Shown piece by piece: positions 45,557-57,023 of a stretch of 64,000 nt of DNA. How positions within the stretch are numbered: the stretch's first letter is position 1; each line of letters starts with the position of its first letter. The DNA lies in the NCBI GenBank assembly GCA_016508695.1, contig VNKQ01000013.1, positions 434,001 through 498,000 of the forward strand, given 5' to 3'. The stretch comes from Hyphodiscus hymeniophilus (taxonomy: Eukaryota; Ascomycota; Leotiomycetes; Helotiales; Hyphodiscaceae). Made by a program: the position numbers and the translations under genes. The notes beneath the pieces were generated by a model. That model saw only the letters and a list, made by a program, of their open reading frames with translations, was not told the origin of the DNA and ran no database searches.

Positions 45557-47924
45557 CTACTCATTCTTCTCTCCAAAGTATTCTCCCATCTGAGAACCAT
45601 TCCTCGAATCCGGTACGGACCCCAGTTTCTGTCCCAACACATCATGTTCCGCATCCCAAGTTCCCAGCTCCGCAAGCGGGACTTTCACCAAGCGGTGAGT
45701 CTTCGCAGTCTCGCCCTCGAGGGCCAGGAGTTCCTGACGGATGCGATACTTCCCAAAGTGCGGCAGGATATAGATCCAGAAGGCATGATAGACACCACAG
45801 AGGCCCAGAATGCCCAGACCGACGGCACAGTACGTCGCGTACCAGAAGGTGACGTCTCCGCCGTAGCGTCCCCCAGCTGGCGGGTACCAAGGCATCACGA
45901 GGAGGAAGACGTTCACTGCTAGCGAGAATATGATTGCCGCATACCAGGTCCTGAATTCGCCTCTCTCAATCCCGATCCTGGACCGGTGTCTGCGTATCAA
46001 GAACAGACCGAAGGTCGTGATGAACAGGAAGACGTTCGAGGGGTAGCTCTGCAGATCGACGATGAAGTTGAAGGCATCACCGGCGGGCGGAGCGAGGATC
46101 ATCAGGAGCGTGAGACCCCACTTCAGACCGTAGGCGGCGAGTGGTGTGCCGAAGGGTTTGGTGGAAGCCCAGACGTGCGGGAACGGGAGGACTCCCTGCC
46201 TGCCACATTCTCTGATGATCCTTGAAGAACCGATGATGACCGAAACGATGTTCCCGAAGGCGGACAGGGCGATGAGGAAGTTGAGAGCGCGGGATGAGTT
46301 CCTGGAGCCGAAAACGGCGGTGAAGAAGAGGGACGCTGCGAGCTGATTTGAGGTCTTGAGGGATGCCTTGGGGACTATCGGTAGAATGTGAGTGGCCAAG
46401 TCATGTGTTTGAGAGGAACTGAAATCTTACCGGCAGCAAAGTACGCTACGTTGCAAAGTATGTACAGGATTGCAACAATCAAGAGAGAACCTGGCGCCGT
46501 TCTTTTGAGTGTCTTGATAGGGTGCTACATCCCGAATCAAATCTCTAAAAAACAGAGGGATGGGATTCCGATATACCTTAACTTCATTGACAACGTTGAA
46601 GGCATTAGTGTAGCCAGCATAAGCAAAGTTGATCTTGACGAGGGCATTTGCCAGCCCATAACCACTACCTGTGGTCCCCTCGAAAGAGTTCTGGAAATTC
46701 GCTCTGGGATTCTTGACCCTTGTGTGACCTCCGAGTACGACTAGACCGGTGACACTGATGCTGTAATTTGAATAATTTGTTAGTGCTCGAAACCTGGGAG
46801 ACATGGGGAAGCTACTCACAAAAGCAAGGTAATGATCTTAATGACACCCACGGCATTCGACAATCTGAGAGACCATTTTGTGCTGAATATTACCACTTCC
46901 AAAATAATCAGCTTGCTGACTTGACCTTGGTTTTGTTAGATTGCTGGAACCTACAGAGAATGATGAAGGTCATGCAGGCACTTGCGAGACCTTTTAACTG
47001 CCAAGCGCTGGGTGTGTAACCTCCGGTTGCATACAAATACTCGGCCATGACTACATACGTCAGTGAAACCGGTACAGGTGTGTCTTTGAATGAGTTACTT
47101 ACCGATTGCATTGCTACTACTAAATGACAACAGGACAGACTGGACAGCGAAAGCGGTCGGAAGCAAGTATTTTGGTCGGGGATAGGCTTGTTCTAGGTAC
47201 TAAATGGACGAGAGTCAGACTTTTAGTTTTCTCAATGGCTCGAATATTGGCATTTCCAAAACGAGGAGGATTCTTAGGAGGGAAACGAGTACATGACTGG
47301 AGAGTACAAGTGGACGAGATGAGATCGGGAAGTGCTGGAAATATAGGAGCTGCTTATTCTTACAACGACCTCCGCACCCGACCGATTAGGGAAGTAGCTC
47401 GCGAGTTCCGTATAGACCGCCAGCTGACACCCCGCGATGAGCAGTCCCAGCGCCCAGAAAATCAAGCTCAGCCCGACAGAGCCCACGCCTTTGAGGATCG
47501 TGGCGGCTGTTGAAGAGAACAAAAGTCAGTGACGGCTTCAGACTTCTCATCACCAACCTTTCAGCACCTCTTGGAAAGTTCTGGGAGAAGAGCAAGGAGA
47601 AAACTCACGGGTTGAGAACACCCCCGTGCCTATCATCTGCCCAATATTCAGGAATATCGTCGTGAACCACGTCACTTGCAGCCCGAGAGGAGACACGCTC
47701 TCGACGGGAGCCCCGGACGCCTCCTGGTATGAGGGCTTGGAGAAATTCCCGCCATACTCATGCACGAACTCCAGGTCGCCGTCGAACTTAACATCGGAGA
47801 CGTGGCCCGACTGTACGACCTGGGCTTCTTTCACTGGACTGAGGTTCGCCATGATGGAACCTCGCGATGGCGGTATTCCAGTCGCACAGAGTTCGGTTGG
47901 TGGTATATCGGGATGTAGTGACAT
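45557..47924 (-). CDS. APC-family amino-acid permease, methionine-permease type
   Basis: Eight exons on the minus strand (47924-47609, 47506-47364, 47199-47103, 47050-46951, 46882-46820, 46760-46577, 46524-46431, 46374-45557) total 1815 bases and encode 604 residues. The phases match throughout; the only weak donor is after 46951 (GTTCCA). The intron before 47199 is long (164 bp) but restores VYLEQAYPRPKY. The consensus start of the membrane domain, VTWFTTIFLNIGQMIGTGVF, is followed by about twelve hydrophobic segments, and the C-terminus is hydrophilic. The layout and the GSRNSSRALNFLIALSAFGN and PSNVFLFITTFGLFLIRRHR stretches resemble fungal methionine permeases (MUP1/MUP3) and related low-affinity carriers. 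It should import an amino acid across the plasma membrane. An internal ATG at 47850 is an alternative start. Confidence 0.92.
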
Positions 47925-48851
47925 TATTTCTAGGACAACGGATTAAGTATGAGTTTTCTGCACACCCTGCGGAAGGTCTCTGAGGAGGGATTCCCAATCT
48001 TAAGGTGCGATGGCATAATGGAAGCTATCGTCCCAACGTGGTCGAGGAGACAAGCATACCGCATGTGCTGTGGCAAGGCACCACACCCCCCGCGACGACG
48101 CTCGTGGCATTCCATCATGTACCTACCCCTTTGGATCCGAGCGTTACTGTGCTGTGGTGCGACGGTGCAAGACGTTCCCAGTACGAGATCAGATGAGATG
48201 ATTTCGTGCTCTCGGTGTCGCCGCGAGTGGCCTGCATTTCGTCATCGAGTGCCTGTATTCCGTAGTTGTTGATCGGAACGAAACCTGCACCAAGTAGGAA
48301 CTTTTCGGAGGATCCACAGGGGTTTTGCGATTGAGAGGGTTGAGAGCATAAAGTAATGTCCCGGATTAATGGGGTATTGGGACGAGTAAAGAAGACGTGT
48401 TCGATGGAAAGGATTTTGGTGGTTTGCGTGTAGTCGTGAGGCTCTGCTTGAACGGACTTATCTGATGACTATCGAGAAAGGAAGGCGTCGATAGGCCGCA
48501 CGGTACTTGAATACATCCACAAGCATTGACTGCCCTACCCCGGGAGACAAATGACCGTCGGGCTGGCACCACGGCTGAGGGAATGGGTGGGGGTTCGGGG
48601 GTTCATCATTGCATCAAATCTGTCGGACAACATCTACGCATTCCTCCCCATGGACATGTGGATTGGTAACCATGCAGAGACTCAAGAAGCCAAACGGCTC
48701 TGGTTTCAAAGCAGCAGAGATTCCATGAGCTGCGCAGGTGATATGCAGTCGCTGCACTCCTACTTCATTTTACCAAATGTCCGCAAAAGCAGTGGACCTG
48801 TTTTCGAGGCTAAATCAGTCCCATCTGTAGAGACAAAGGACAGAGCGTACA
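47925..48851. other. Promoter of the permease gene and downstream flank of the dioxygenase
   Basis: About 930 bp between two minus-strand genes. Short frames here include the antisense of the downstream gene. GC-rich stretches and an unusual cluster of CG-containing motifs are seen but no clear regulatory element can be named. Confidence 0.45.
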
Positions 48852-50215
48852 TCACGCCTTGCCTGAACCACCTCGAATCCTCGGCTCCAGAGGAAAGACC
48901 TGCTCCTCTTCCGTGACATCCTTGTACAAACCATCCCACCGCTCCTTCAGCGGCTCCGGAGTTTCCCAGGCCAGTTCAGGATCCCGCAGCCAGAGTCTAA
49001 GCAAGTGTCTCCTATTCGCACATCAGCAATTCTCAAACCCACAACGGGGGATTTGAAATTCACTCTCTTCTAGCAGCATCCGTGAATCCACCCCTCGCGT
49101 AGAAGATACTCAGATTGTTTACGTATTGGATGTCGCCTTTCTGGAGGTCCAGCGTCAGGCTGTATCGATCGGCGAGGAAATAGAGCGCGTCCAGAGCCTC
49201 GGCTTGAGCTTCGGTGATTGAGGGTATATTCTTGCTCCGAGGGAGATGGAGGAACCCGATGAAGCCCCGTCGTGCATATTGAATGATGACTCTTTCTGGA
49301 GACGTCTCGGTGGCAGGGGTGTGAAAGAGAAGGGGTCTCGACGTGTAGGGCTGCTGAAGATTGCCATAACTAGAAGCCGTCTCATAAGGAAGCTCTTCTG
49401 GTGGCAATTATAAGCGCTTACCCATCGAAATCCCAATTTTCAGACAGAGCCCTAATGATATCTGGCCTCGTCGCGGCAAGCTCGTTGTATACTCTCTAGC
49501 TGCTCGCGAGTTTGCTCTCCCCACCACTGGCTGCAGTACTTAAAAGAGAATGGCGAAACGATATCACCAGCATCAGTATGGAACACTTGTTTGTCTGTTG
49601 TATATACTGGCGCTCCGATCTGGTTCGCGACTGAAGTGTGGCTCAGATCTTTGATGTGATTGAGCAATTGTGAATGCTTTACACCATCAATAAGTTTACT
49701 ATCCTGTCTACCTCGAATACTGCCGATGTAGGAGGATACTCCGCTGTGAATGATTATGTTGTCTTCTATATTGTACTTATCAGGCTGAAGGCCTCGAAGA
49801 ACAAAGAATCCGCGACCCGACTGAGGATCACGAGCATATTGCCGCAAAAGGGGAGAGGGTTTAGGGAGGGGAAAGCTTGTTTGATTGACGTGACCGATTG
49901 TTTGATTCAAAGCTATAGAGTACATGAGATAATGGAGTGCAATCGTACCGTGGTTCAACATAGCTAATCTTTAAAATGAACCAAGGCTTCATGGATTTCT
50001 TTGAGGTTCTGCTCATTCAACGAAAGCGTCCACTCGGTTTCATCGGTGAAATCTTTTCCCTCCCAAACGATAGGCCCCTGCAACTTTTGGGGAAAACAGG
50101 CTGGGAGGCCAATGTTTGGAGGTCGCTCCTCCTTCAAGCGTTCTGTCCGTAATCGGAACTTGGTGTAGTCAGGGTGGTACGAAATGTCCGGTTGGACAGT
50201 AGTTGTCCTCGACAT
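48852..50215 (-). pseudogene. TauD/TfdA-type Fe(II)/2-oxoglutarate dioxygenase, inactivated
   Basis: The gene reads on the minus strand from an ATG at 50215 to a TGA at 48854-48852. Exon 1 (50215-49969) encodes LPACFPQKLQGPIVWEGKDF and more. The next exons contain GRGFFVLRGLQPDKYNIEDN, NIIIHSGVSSYIGSIRG, HTDAGDIVS (the iron-binding HxD motif) and YTSRPLLFHTPA, and end ELAWETPEPLKERWDGLYK. The family oxidises taurine or related sulphonates with 2-oxoglutarate. Three lesions are visible. The first donor is AT instead of GT (AAAG|ATTAGC at 49968). An extra T in the run at 49542-49545 shifts the frame just after HTDAGDIVS. In the shifted frame a TAG at 49498-49496 stands where Trp is expected. 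Later introns (49421-49370 and 49063-49012) are normal. Sequencing error could explain one lesion but hardly all three. Confidence 0.75.
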
Positions 50216-50646
50216 CGTGATCACGGATAGCGGATAAGTTCAAGGGAACAACAGTTGAAATTAATAACACTTCAGATTTCTCGAATCTAGACGACGAATT
50301 GGAGAAGACGATGTTGTTATGTGACACTTGAATGATGCCGGATTGCGTGCTAGAATCTACCCCGCCCTACCCCTCATTAACCCGCGCCCAAACTGCAATC
50401 GATTGATCTTGACTTCCTCATCGATCCCTAGCAGAGGTATAATGGAGTATCATGGCAATGAATGAGTAGTGTTCTCTCATACAATGCGATCACGAATCCA
50501 CATGATAGGGACCCCCTTAGGTAGGAACCATCCAAACCCTCTTGGGGATTACGAATGCTTGAGACAAAATAAGCAATGGAGACAGTAAGAAGATGTCCGC
50601 GTCCACTTTGAAGACGTACATAAAACCCTATGTACGAGAGAGGCTC

Positions 50647-50994
50647 TCATTCAAATACCCCCTTGAGGACTTCCGTAGGAATTCCAACAGCTCTGCTTAG
50701 AGAACCCCCATCAATTCCCTTCGAAGGCCATAAACTTCGTTTCGAGACTCGTCCAAAAACCACAACTGGCGGAAGGTTTCCTTGTATGTGAAATACACTC
50801 CCATGCTTAATATGCACTGGGTTGAAAGCGTATCCGCAAGAGACAACCCTACACACCGGCTTGGAACCTGTGCTTCCCCCGGCGATGGGTTTTAACTTTT
50901 GATAGTGGCGTTCGCGGGGCTGAAGTCCAGTGTCTGCACAAGTACATAGGATCCCAGGCTCATGGTTCGACAGCATGTAGATAGTCCGATACAT
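50647..50994 (-). CDS. Doubtful small ORF
   Basis: 115 codons from an ATG at 50994 to a stop at 50647. It reads MYRTIYMLSNHEPGILCTCA, with CRVVSCGYAF later, so it has four cysteines, but no signal peptide. The frame is GC-balanced and uninterrupted. I do not recognise it, and no upstream exon with a signal peptide is visible. It may be a chance frame. Confidence 0.25.
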   Translation of the reverse strand: MYRTIYMLSNHEPGILCTCADTGLQPRERHYQKLKPIAGGSTGSKPVCRVVSCGYAFNPVHIKHGSVFHIQGNLPPVVVFGRVSKRSLWPSKGIDGGSLSRAVGIPTEVLKGVFE

Positions 50995-52962
50995 GGCAGT
51001 ATTATATCAGCATAAGACGCGAAGTAATCAAATGGCAATCATGAACAAAATGTTGCTCCAAACGGAGTGTTGGCTAGGAACTAACCCAACACCAATGTCT
51101 CGGAATGGAACGTTCATACATGCATGACCATGGGCGATCTCTTCACTTCAGCCAGAGTAAAGAAGGCATTCGTATGGTACATAGAATACAGCCTGAATGC
51201 TCTGTCAATGGAAGCTGAGGTAATTATGGGGTAACAATACTTGATGATGCAATGATCGACACAGCGTGAATTGCTCTTCCTCTTGAGACCTCACTAGTAG
51301 ACTACTACGGCTCGCACGCCAACGTTAACTCAACATCCCAGCGAGAGAATATTCAAAGTAGAGGTTCTTGAAGCGGGTGGCACATATTACCAGATGAAGC
51401 ATAAAAAAAAAATATAAAAAAAAAGGTTATTTCTTCCAAAAGCCTGACTTGCCAACCTGTGCAAGAGTGAGATTTCTTCGATCGAGTACTCGTATTAGCT
51501 ATCAAAGCATCATTCTACGCACCCAACCCGCCGCGCGTGCAATCGATGAAAATAATCTACCAGGTCTCAACCTGAAACGCGAGCCGTCCGACGAGTCGAC
51601 GACGTACTTCTGGGGATCAACACATGTCGTCCGTCCAAAGCGGATAGAATCAGCGCCCACCTATTCAAGCGGAGAGAAAAAATGACCATGGATCGTCCCA
51701 TCCCGCACCGCGGCAGGAAAGCTCTCGTCAGCTCGTCTCTCACCGTAGATAACGCGTTGGGCATGCAAAGCTCAACCAGCGGGAGCCAGGAAGAGAGAGA
51801 GAGAGAGAGACGTCGGTCCTCCGCTCATGCATAGCCCAGCTCAACGCTGACGTTGGTCTCAACCCGCCCGTCTTGCAGCGCCTACGAGACGATATGTCCC
51901 AAAGAAGCATCTGCTCGCTCTGACCCGGCACTGGCATGGGCATCGCGGACACCGGGTGTGACAGTAGCGAACGTGAGGTCGTCCTCCGTTGGCTCATGAG
52001 TAACTTTGCTCATCATTACAGATCAGTCAGGTCTGACACACTCTCTCTCTCACGGGCAACTTGACTCGTCATCCGGATCGAGGCACGACGACGGGTATTC
52101 GATGGAATAAACTTTAGCCATGTGGTCCTAAAGCCCGCTCGCGTTTTGAAACAAACCTCGCGGCGATGCGGGATCAGCGGTGGGGGGACGGTTTCTGATT
52201 ACGTCTGACGGTTCGACGTTCGTGACTCGTGAGACGGTAGACCGTTGATGAGCAAACAAGCTTAGCTTGAAGCTTAACTGAGGTAGATATGCGGAGAAGA
52301 GTCCTTGGTGTCGAGTATCTCCCATCGGACTGTGGCGCATCACGGTCGAATGAGCAACGGGCTTGACTGGGTTTCGGGAATACAGTATGGGTAGTCAAGT
52401 GCAAAGAAGCACGTGCTCGCCTTCCATTCCCATCTCTCCATCTATCTCTCCACCTCCCTCACTCTGCACCTCCCAAAGGTAAAACCCCCGCCAATTTCCC
52501 ATTCCCAGAAACCTGTAAATTCGTAAAATCCGTAAAATCCGTAAGCTCCCACTGAGTATACGCATCTCCAACCACTCCACTCCATCGATACGAAAACCCT
52601 GCCGCTTCATCGTCTCCATCAGATAAGAGTACCCTCAGCACGCCGAACGATCCGCGAGCCGTGGCCGAGCGGGAAGTGAGTGACAAGGTCAAGGACAAGC
52701 GAGACGAAGGGGGCCGCGTCATCAGGGTGGGCACTGCGTGGGGATTTGAGTTTGTGCGAAGGTTTTAAGCTTGTTATGACTGCGTGGCAGCAGGGGGAGT
52801 TTGTGGAGCAATGATGGAGGGTGGCAGGGACTGAGGGAAGGGTGTTGGATGTGGAATTGTGGATGTGATCATGTGAGGCTGGGATGATCTCGGGTGAAAG
52901 GGAAAGGAAGGGGTCCGTCTGTAGACTCTGTCTTCAGTGTCTTGTTTGAGGTGGTGGGACCC

Positions 52963-52998
52963 TGGTCTGCTATCTGCTCATGGTCTGCTATCTGCTCA
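52963..52998. repeat. 18-bp perfect tandem duplication
   Basis: TGGTCTGCTATCTGCTCA occurs twice in direct tandem at 52963-52980 and 52981-52998. A third, partial copy follows. Confidence 0.9.
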
Positions 52999-53062
52999 TG
53001 CTTCTGCGGTTGCTGATATCAGTACTGCGATAAATACTCTCCGTACATACATATCACCTACA

Positions 53063-53453
53063 TACGGAGGTATACGTTCATTCAGCGTTAGGAAGAAGCG
53101 TCCTAGATACAATAAGCCCACTTGGGATATCGCTCTCTACGGAGGTAATAAACACTACTGTCTCATGACTCGCTCAACCTAACCACTCAACACACCGTAG
53201 CCCACACTCGAACCTTTACATACGGCGGTAAGTATCGCTCAGCAGCAGCAATCGGAAGACGGCCTACGGAGGTAGGACCTAAATGGGGAAATTGAAACTG
53301 AAATCTTGCACAATACCCTTCGTATGATTATACACTACTGGACTCTGCTTTCGCTTTCGCCTTCCATACGAGTTTGATTTTTTCCCATTCGACAGATCAG
53401 GAAATAACCGCGACGGAGACTTCGCCGGCGGCGCAGCATAGTGTACGGAGGTA
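53063..53453 (+). repeat. Dispersed 10-bp motif TACGGAGGTA, four copies in 390 bp
   Basis: Perfect copies at 53063-53072, 53138-53147, 53265-53274 and 53444-53453, and a variant TACGGCGGTA at 53221-53230. All are on the same strand. No gene overlaps them. Confidence 0.8.
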
Positions 53454-53930
53454 CTGCACTCTTCTGATGGTAACTTGTAACTTGTAAGGTAGGAATCAAG
53501 ACCCGACAGTCTGGCACTCACGCACGCTCGCAGTGCACACCTGTGCAGTGCGGTGCAGCCAATAAATAGCACGGAATCCCGAGCTGCCTCGGACAGATAA
53601 ATACTTACCTACATTACCCATTGTTCTCCCGACTCTGCTGCAAGGGCCTGCAACCTCTACGAGTCAGCTCCGCCTACTCTATCCAGGCCATCCCAACCCA
53701 CCCATCGCAGCGGATTTTAGATTTCTGCTCTGTTTGGCGAACTGAACGGTAGCCCGATCGAGCATCCAATGATAATGCCCAGGTGTGCTTTACTCGGTAT
53801 CCCATACCCCCTCCGCGCTGTGCGGCCCAATTCAATGAGGTGTGCGAGTACGAGCTGAGCGAGCTGAGTTGGAATAATCGAGTAAACGAGCCCGAGACGG
53901 ACAAGCGTGGAGACGAGGACGGCTTAGCAT

Positions 53931-54068
53931 TACTATCCCCCCCTTGTTTTTTCAGCAATGGGTCCAATATACATAGGGTTGGCACAGATAACTTTTGTAT
54001 GTGAATTGCCCTGTGCCACCCCTTTACGCAGAAGACCCACAGGCTGAAAAAACAGGGGGGGGATAGTA
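53931..54068. repeat. 138-bp hairpin-forming inverted repeat
   Basis: The left arm starts TACTATCCCCCCCTTG with TTTTTTCAGC following, and the right arm is the reverse complement (CAGGGGGGGGATAGTA at its end and GCTGAAAAAACA before it). The arms continue less perfectly towards the centre and meet again at GGCACAG / CTGTGCC around a loop of about 30 bases. This is the shape of a fold-back mini-element. No clean target duplication is seen (AGCATT against AGCAGT at best). Confidence 0.75.
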
Positions 54069-56460
54069 GCAGTGTCCACAGTACAGTAGTACAGTCAGTG
54101 GTTATCCTAAACGCCTAATCCTACACGCCTATCGCCCCGATACCCGTACGAGTACGAGTACTGTAAGTCTGTAACCCCACCCCCAACAAAGCCGTGGACT
54201 AGTTTGAGTTGACCGAAAACGCCCAATTCCAATTGGAATACACTCCCAAGCAAATAGTGAAATCCGTCGACCCTACGACGCTACGAAGTAACCGTAGCTC
54301 ACAGCCATAGTCGGTCGTGGCGCCGTTCTGGCCCAAGATGGATGGTGCGCCCGAGTAGGAATGGAAGGGCGGCGTTCGCATGATACCTTGACTTAAAGCT
54401 CGAGGATGGCGATAAGGTTGAGTGAGCCAAGATGCTCATGAGCCCACGCCAAGCATCCAAGACATCTATCCAAGCCCGCCAAGCGTGCCAGCAGGAGATA
54501 GGTCGATTCGCTGACTCGTGGGTTCGCGATTCACTACTGCGTCGCTCAAGGAGTCAAGGTCAAGCACTTTGAGTCAAGTGATTAATCGGTAGGGACTACT
54601 AGGACTAACAATTACACCGCGAGATTGACTAGACCGGACACCGATGAAATCATGTCCCAGTAAGTAGGAGCGCAGTGCTCCGCGTAAACACAGTCAGAAT
54701 TAGGGTAGGTAAACCCTTGTTTATTCAGGTACTTTACGTTATTCCCGTGATTACCATAGCAGGGTGGTCGAAAGGGGTAATGGCAGAAGAGAAGCACAGT
54801 ACCTAAGTAGCTAAGGTAGCGAGCGAGTAAGTACTAAGCAGTAAGGTAAGCATAAGCACTTTCGCCCGCGGCCCCGCGCTGACTCTCACCCGTTGGGAAA
54901 TTTAGAGTTATTTGACACGAGGGAAAGGGAAGGGATCGATCATCGCTGAGAGCTTGTTCCGAGAAAGCCGGAGGTAGAGTAGAGTAGAGTAGAGTAGAGC
55001 AGGCTCGCATATTGTTGTGCGCATTTGGCGGAACTGGCTTGGCTATCAATCCTGAGAACAGGAGGGCATTGATTCGTCTACCTCTTACGCTCTTACGCTC
55101 ATACGAGCGACACAGGCAGAAATACTGTAAGCGTAATGGAATGGCTGATGATTGATGGGCATCGACTATCTATCGAGAGGCGTCCGTCGTGTCACCCGAT
55201 CCCTCTCTTTGGCCTGGACGCAGACACAGACAACCAACTCCGAGCCGAGGAAGGCGCAAGGGTCGGCGATCACGGACTGAGTTTAAAAAGATGCTTAAAA
55301 ATGGCACCGCGAAGGATGGGAGCTCGCTTAACCCGCTAGCCCGCCAAGGAACGCCACGGGTGCAACCTTTGGGTAGGCCAAGGGAATTCTGGGTTTGGAC
55401 CGAGGGACACGGGATGAGAATCATGAGATGAGGATTGGTTGGGAAGACGAGGTTTAATGGGAAGGGGGATGCGACAGGCGAGATTTGGGGCACGCCAGAT
55501 ATACGGAGTTGGGAAAGGAAACTTGCGATCGTGACATCAGGTGGATATGGAATGGACGTTACTCTTTCCAATCCCCTTTACCAGACCTCTACCAGGCCGA
55601 GGGAGCGGCCTATCGCCCCCTCTTGCTCGCCTCGTATTGCTCGCGCGCCCGGACAAACGTCAATCAGGAAATCATTTCGCAGTGCTGCGTAACCCGATCT
55701 GGGATACGGTCGAACTGCGCAGCTTTCGGGCTCTGGGACCAAAGAGATGGTAAGTTCCTTTGGCCCTCCGAATCACAGCTCCATAAAACATGCGTTTTGG
55801 CTTGTAACACTATCCGTACGACGCAAGTATGCATCTTTAAGCTTTCCTTAAGCTCGACGACGGGGACTCGGAAGGGGCTAGAGACCATCTATTGCCCCTT
55901 TGCGGCTAAGGCGAGCGGGGCGGTGATTCGTGTGCAATTGTCGTAAAACCCATCTCCGTGCGGATTAGTGCCCGCTGGGATTCGTCAGACGAGGTTCTTA
56001 CTGTACGGAGTATGGAGGATGGAGTATACTAGGTACGACCAGAATGTAGAGCTGATCTGAGTGAGGAGAGTTGAGTCTGTTGCTTTGGCTAGCTACTATA
56101 TCGCTTTTGAGGAGTGGTCCGAGGCAGATTCCATTGCTGCGAATTCTAAAGGATGTTTACAGCTGACTCGATCTTTCCAAGCCTAGTATCTCCAAGCCTT
56201 GGAGGCTTTTGTGGCGCACGGTTTTCTGCACGAGGGGGGCTAAGTAGACGAGGGTCGAGGGGACGGGGGGGTTTATTTCTGCTGGGCTGACTGCGTCCAA
56301 GGGCGTTCTTGGTAAGGTAATTAATAAGTGATCGTAAATCCGTACGGAGCCTTCGTAAAAGAGCGAGCCCTCAAAAGACTAGTGGCTTGAGCCAGTCCTT
56401 GTCCAGATCCCGTGGATGGCTGGGCTCTGCCTGGACTGTGGGATGGTTGTAGCTTGTGTG
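54069..56460. other. Long gene-poor region with short repeats
   Basis: No gene supported. A (AGAGT)n tract lies near 54974-54999. Several short overlapping open frames exist near 55170-55950 on both strands but none has a recognisable protein. The copy at 56461 of an inverted-repeat element marks the right end. Confidence 0.45.
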
Positions 56461-57023
56461 TAAATGTAGGGACGGGCTATTTCAACTTGCTTCCCGGCTA
56501 ATTCAACTTTTCGGGGTACACCTAACCACCTCGCTTACTCATACTAATTTGTATGCGCATACAAGGCTGACCTATGTACTGTAAACAACTACAATATATC
56601 CTCATTTCTTTAGCCTTTAACCTTCAGCCTTTAATATGGAACCACTCAATATTTGCGGCCCTCCCCCACCTATAGCGGTTTATACCGACCTTGAGGCTGG
56701 TATACTAAGGGAAAGGGGTACAGGGGGGGATTTCTTCTATATATAAAGACGATTGCCTTGAAGACGCAGCGATAGTTATAGGGAGTATATTGCAAGAGAA
56801 GGTAATTGAAGGGGAAGGGTTTAAAGGTTATACGCAAGATGGGGAGTATGAGTTAGATCCGGATTATGATTTTGATGAGTTAGCATAATAGTACATATCG
56901 CGTACTCTTGCGCGCATACTAATTAGTATGGTGAGGGAAGCTCCCTAGATGTACACCTGTGGGTAGGGTTAGACAAGTTGAATTAGCCGGGAAGCAAGTT
57001 GAAATAGCCCGTCCCTAAATGTA
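56461..57023. mobile_element. Inverted-repeat DNA transposon, 547-bp copy of the same family
   Basis: The element is 56469-57015, flanked by a perfect 8-bp target duplication TAAATGTA at 56461-56468 and 57016-57023. Its 41-bp inverted repeats match perfectly and begin GGGACGGGCTATTTCAACTT. As in the copy at 16293, each contains the core GCTA(T/A)TTCAACT twice with 21-bp spacing, and GGGGTACACC comes just inside the left end. The interior contains a small ORF from ATG 56636 that is broken by a frameshift (listed separately). The sizes and ends show a shared family. Superfamily is not assigned. Confidence 0.92.
56636..56888 (+). pseudogene. Frameshifted 83-residue ORF inside the transposon
   Basis: The ATG at 56636 opens MEPLNICGPPPPIAVYTDLE. 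The frame ends at 56746, but one base less in the G-run (7 G at about 56723-56729) would carry it on through SSIYKDDCLEDAAIVIGSIL and GEYELDPDYDFDELA to TAA 56886-56888. The C-terminal part is acidic. It may be a shortened transposase, keeping only its two ends, or a small accessory protein. No catalytic motif is present. Confidence 0.5.

Larger units (their letters stand above)
50216..53930. other. Long gene-poor region
   Basis: The start should be the promoter of the dioxygenase gene. An open frame on the minus strand at 50647-50994 is listed separately. A-rich runs are at 51403-51424, (GA)n/(CT)n tracts near 51796-51810 and 52040-52050, an 18-bp duplication at 52963-52998, and clustered TACGGAGGTA motifs at 53063-53453. 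No convincing gene otherwise. Confidence 0.45.
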
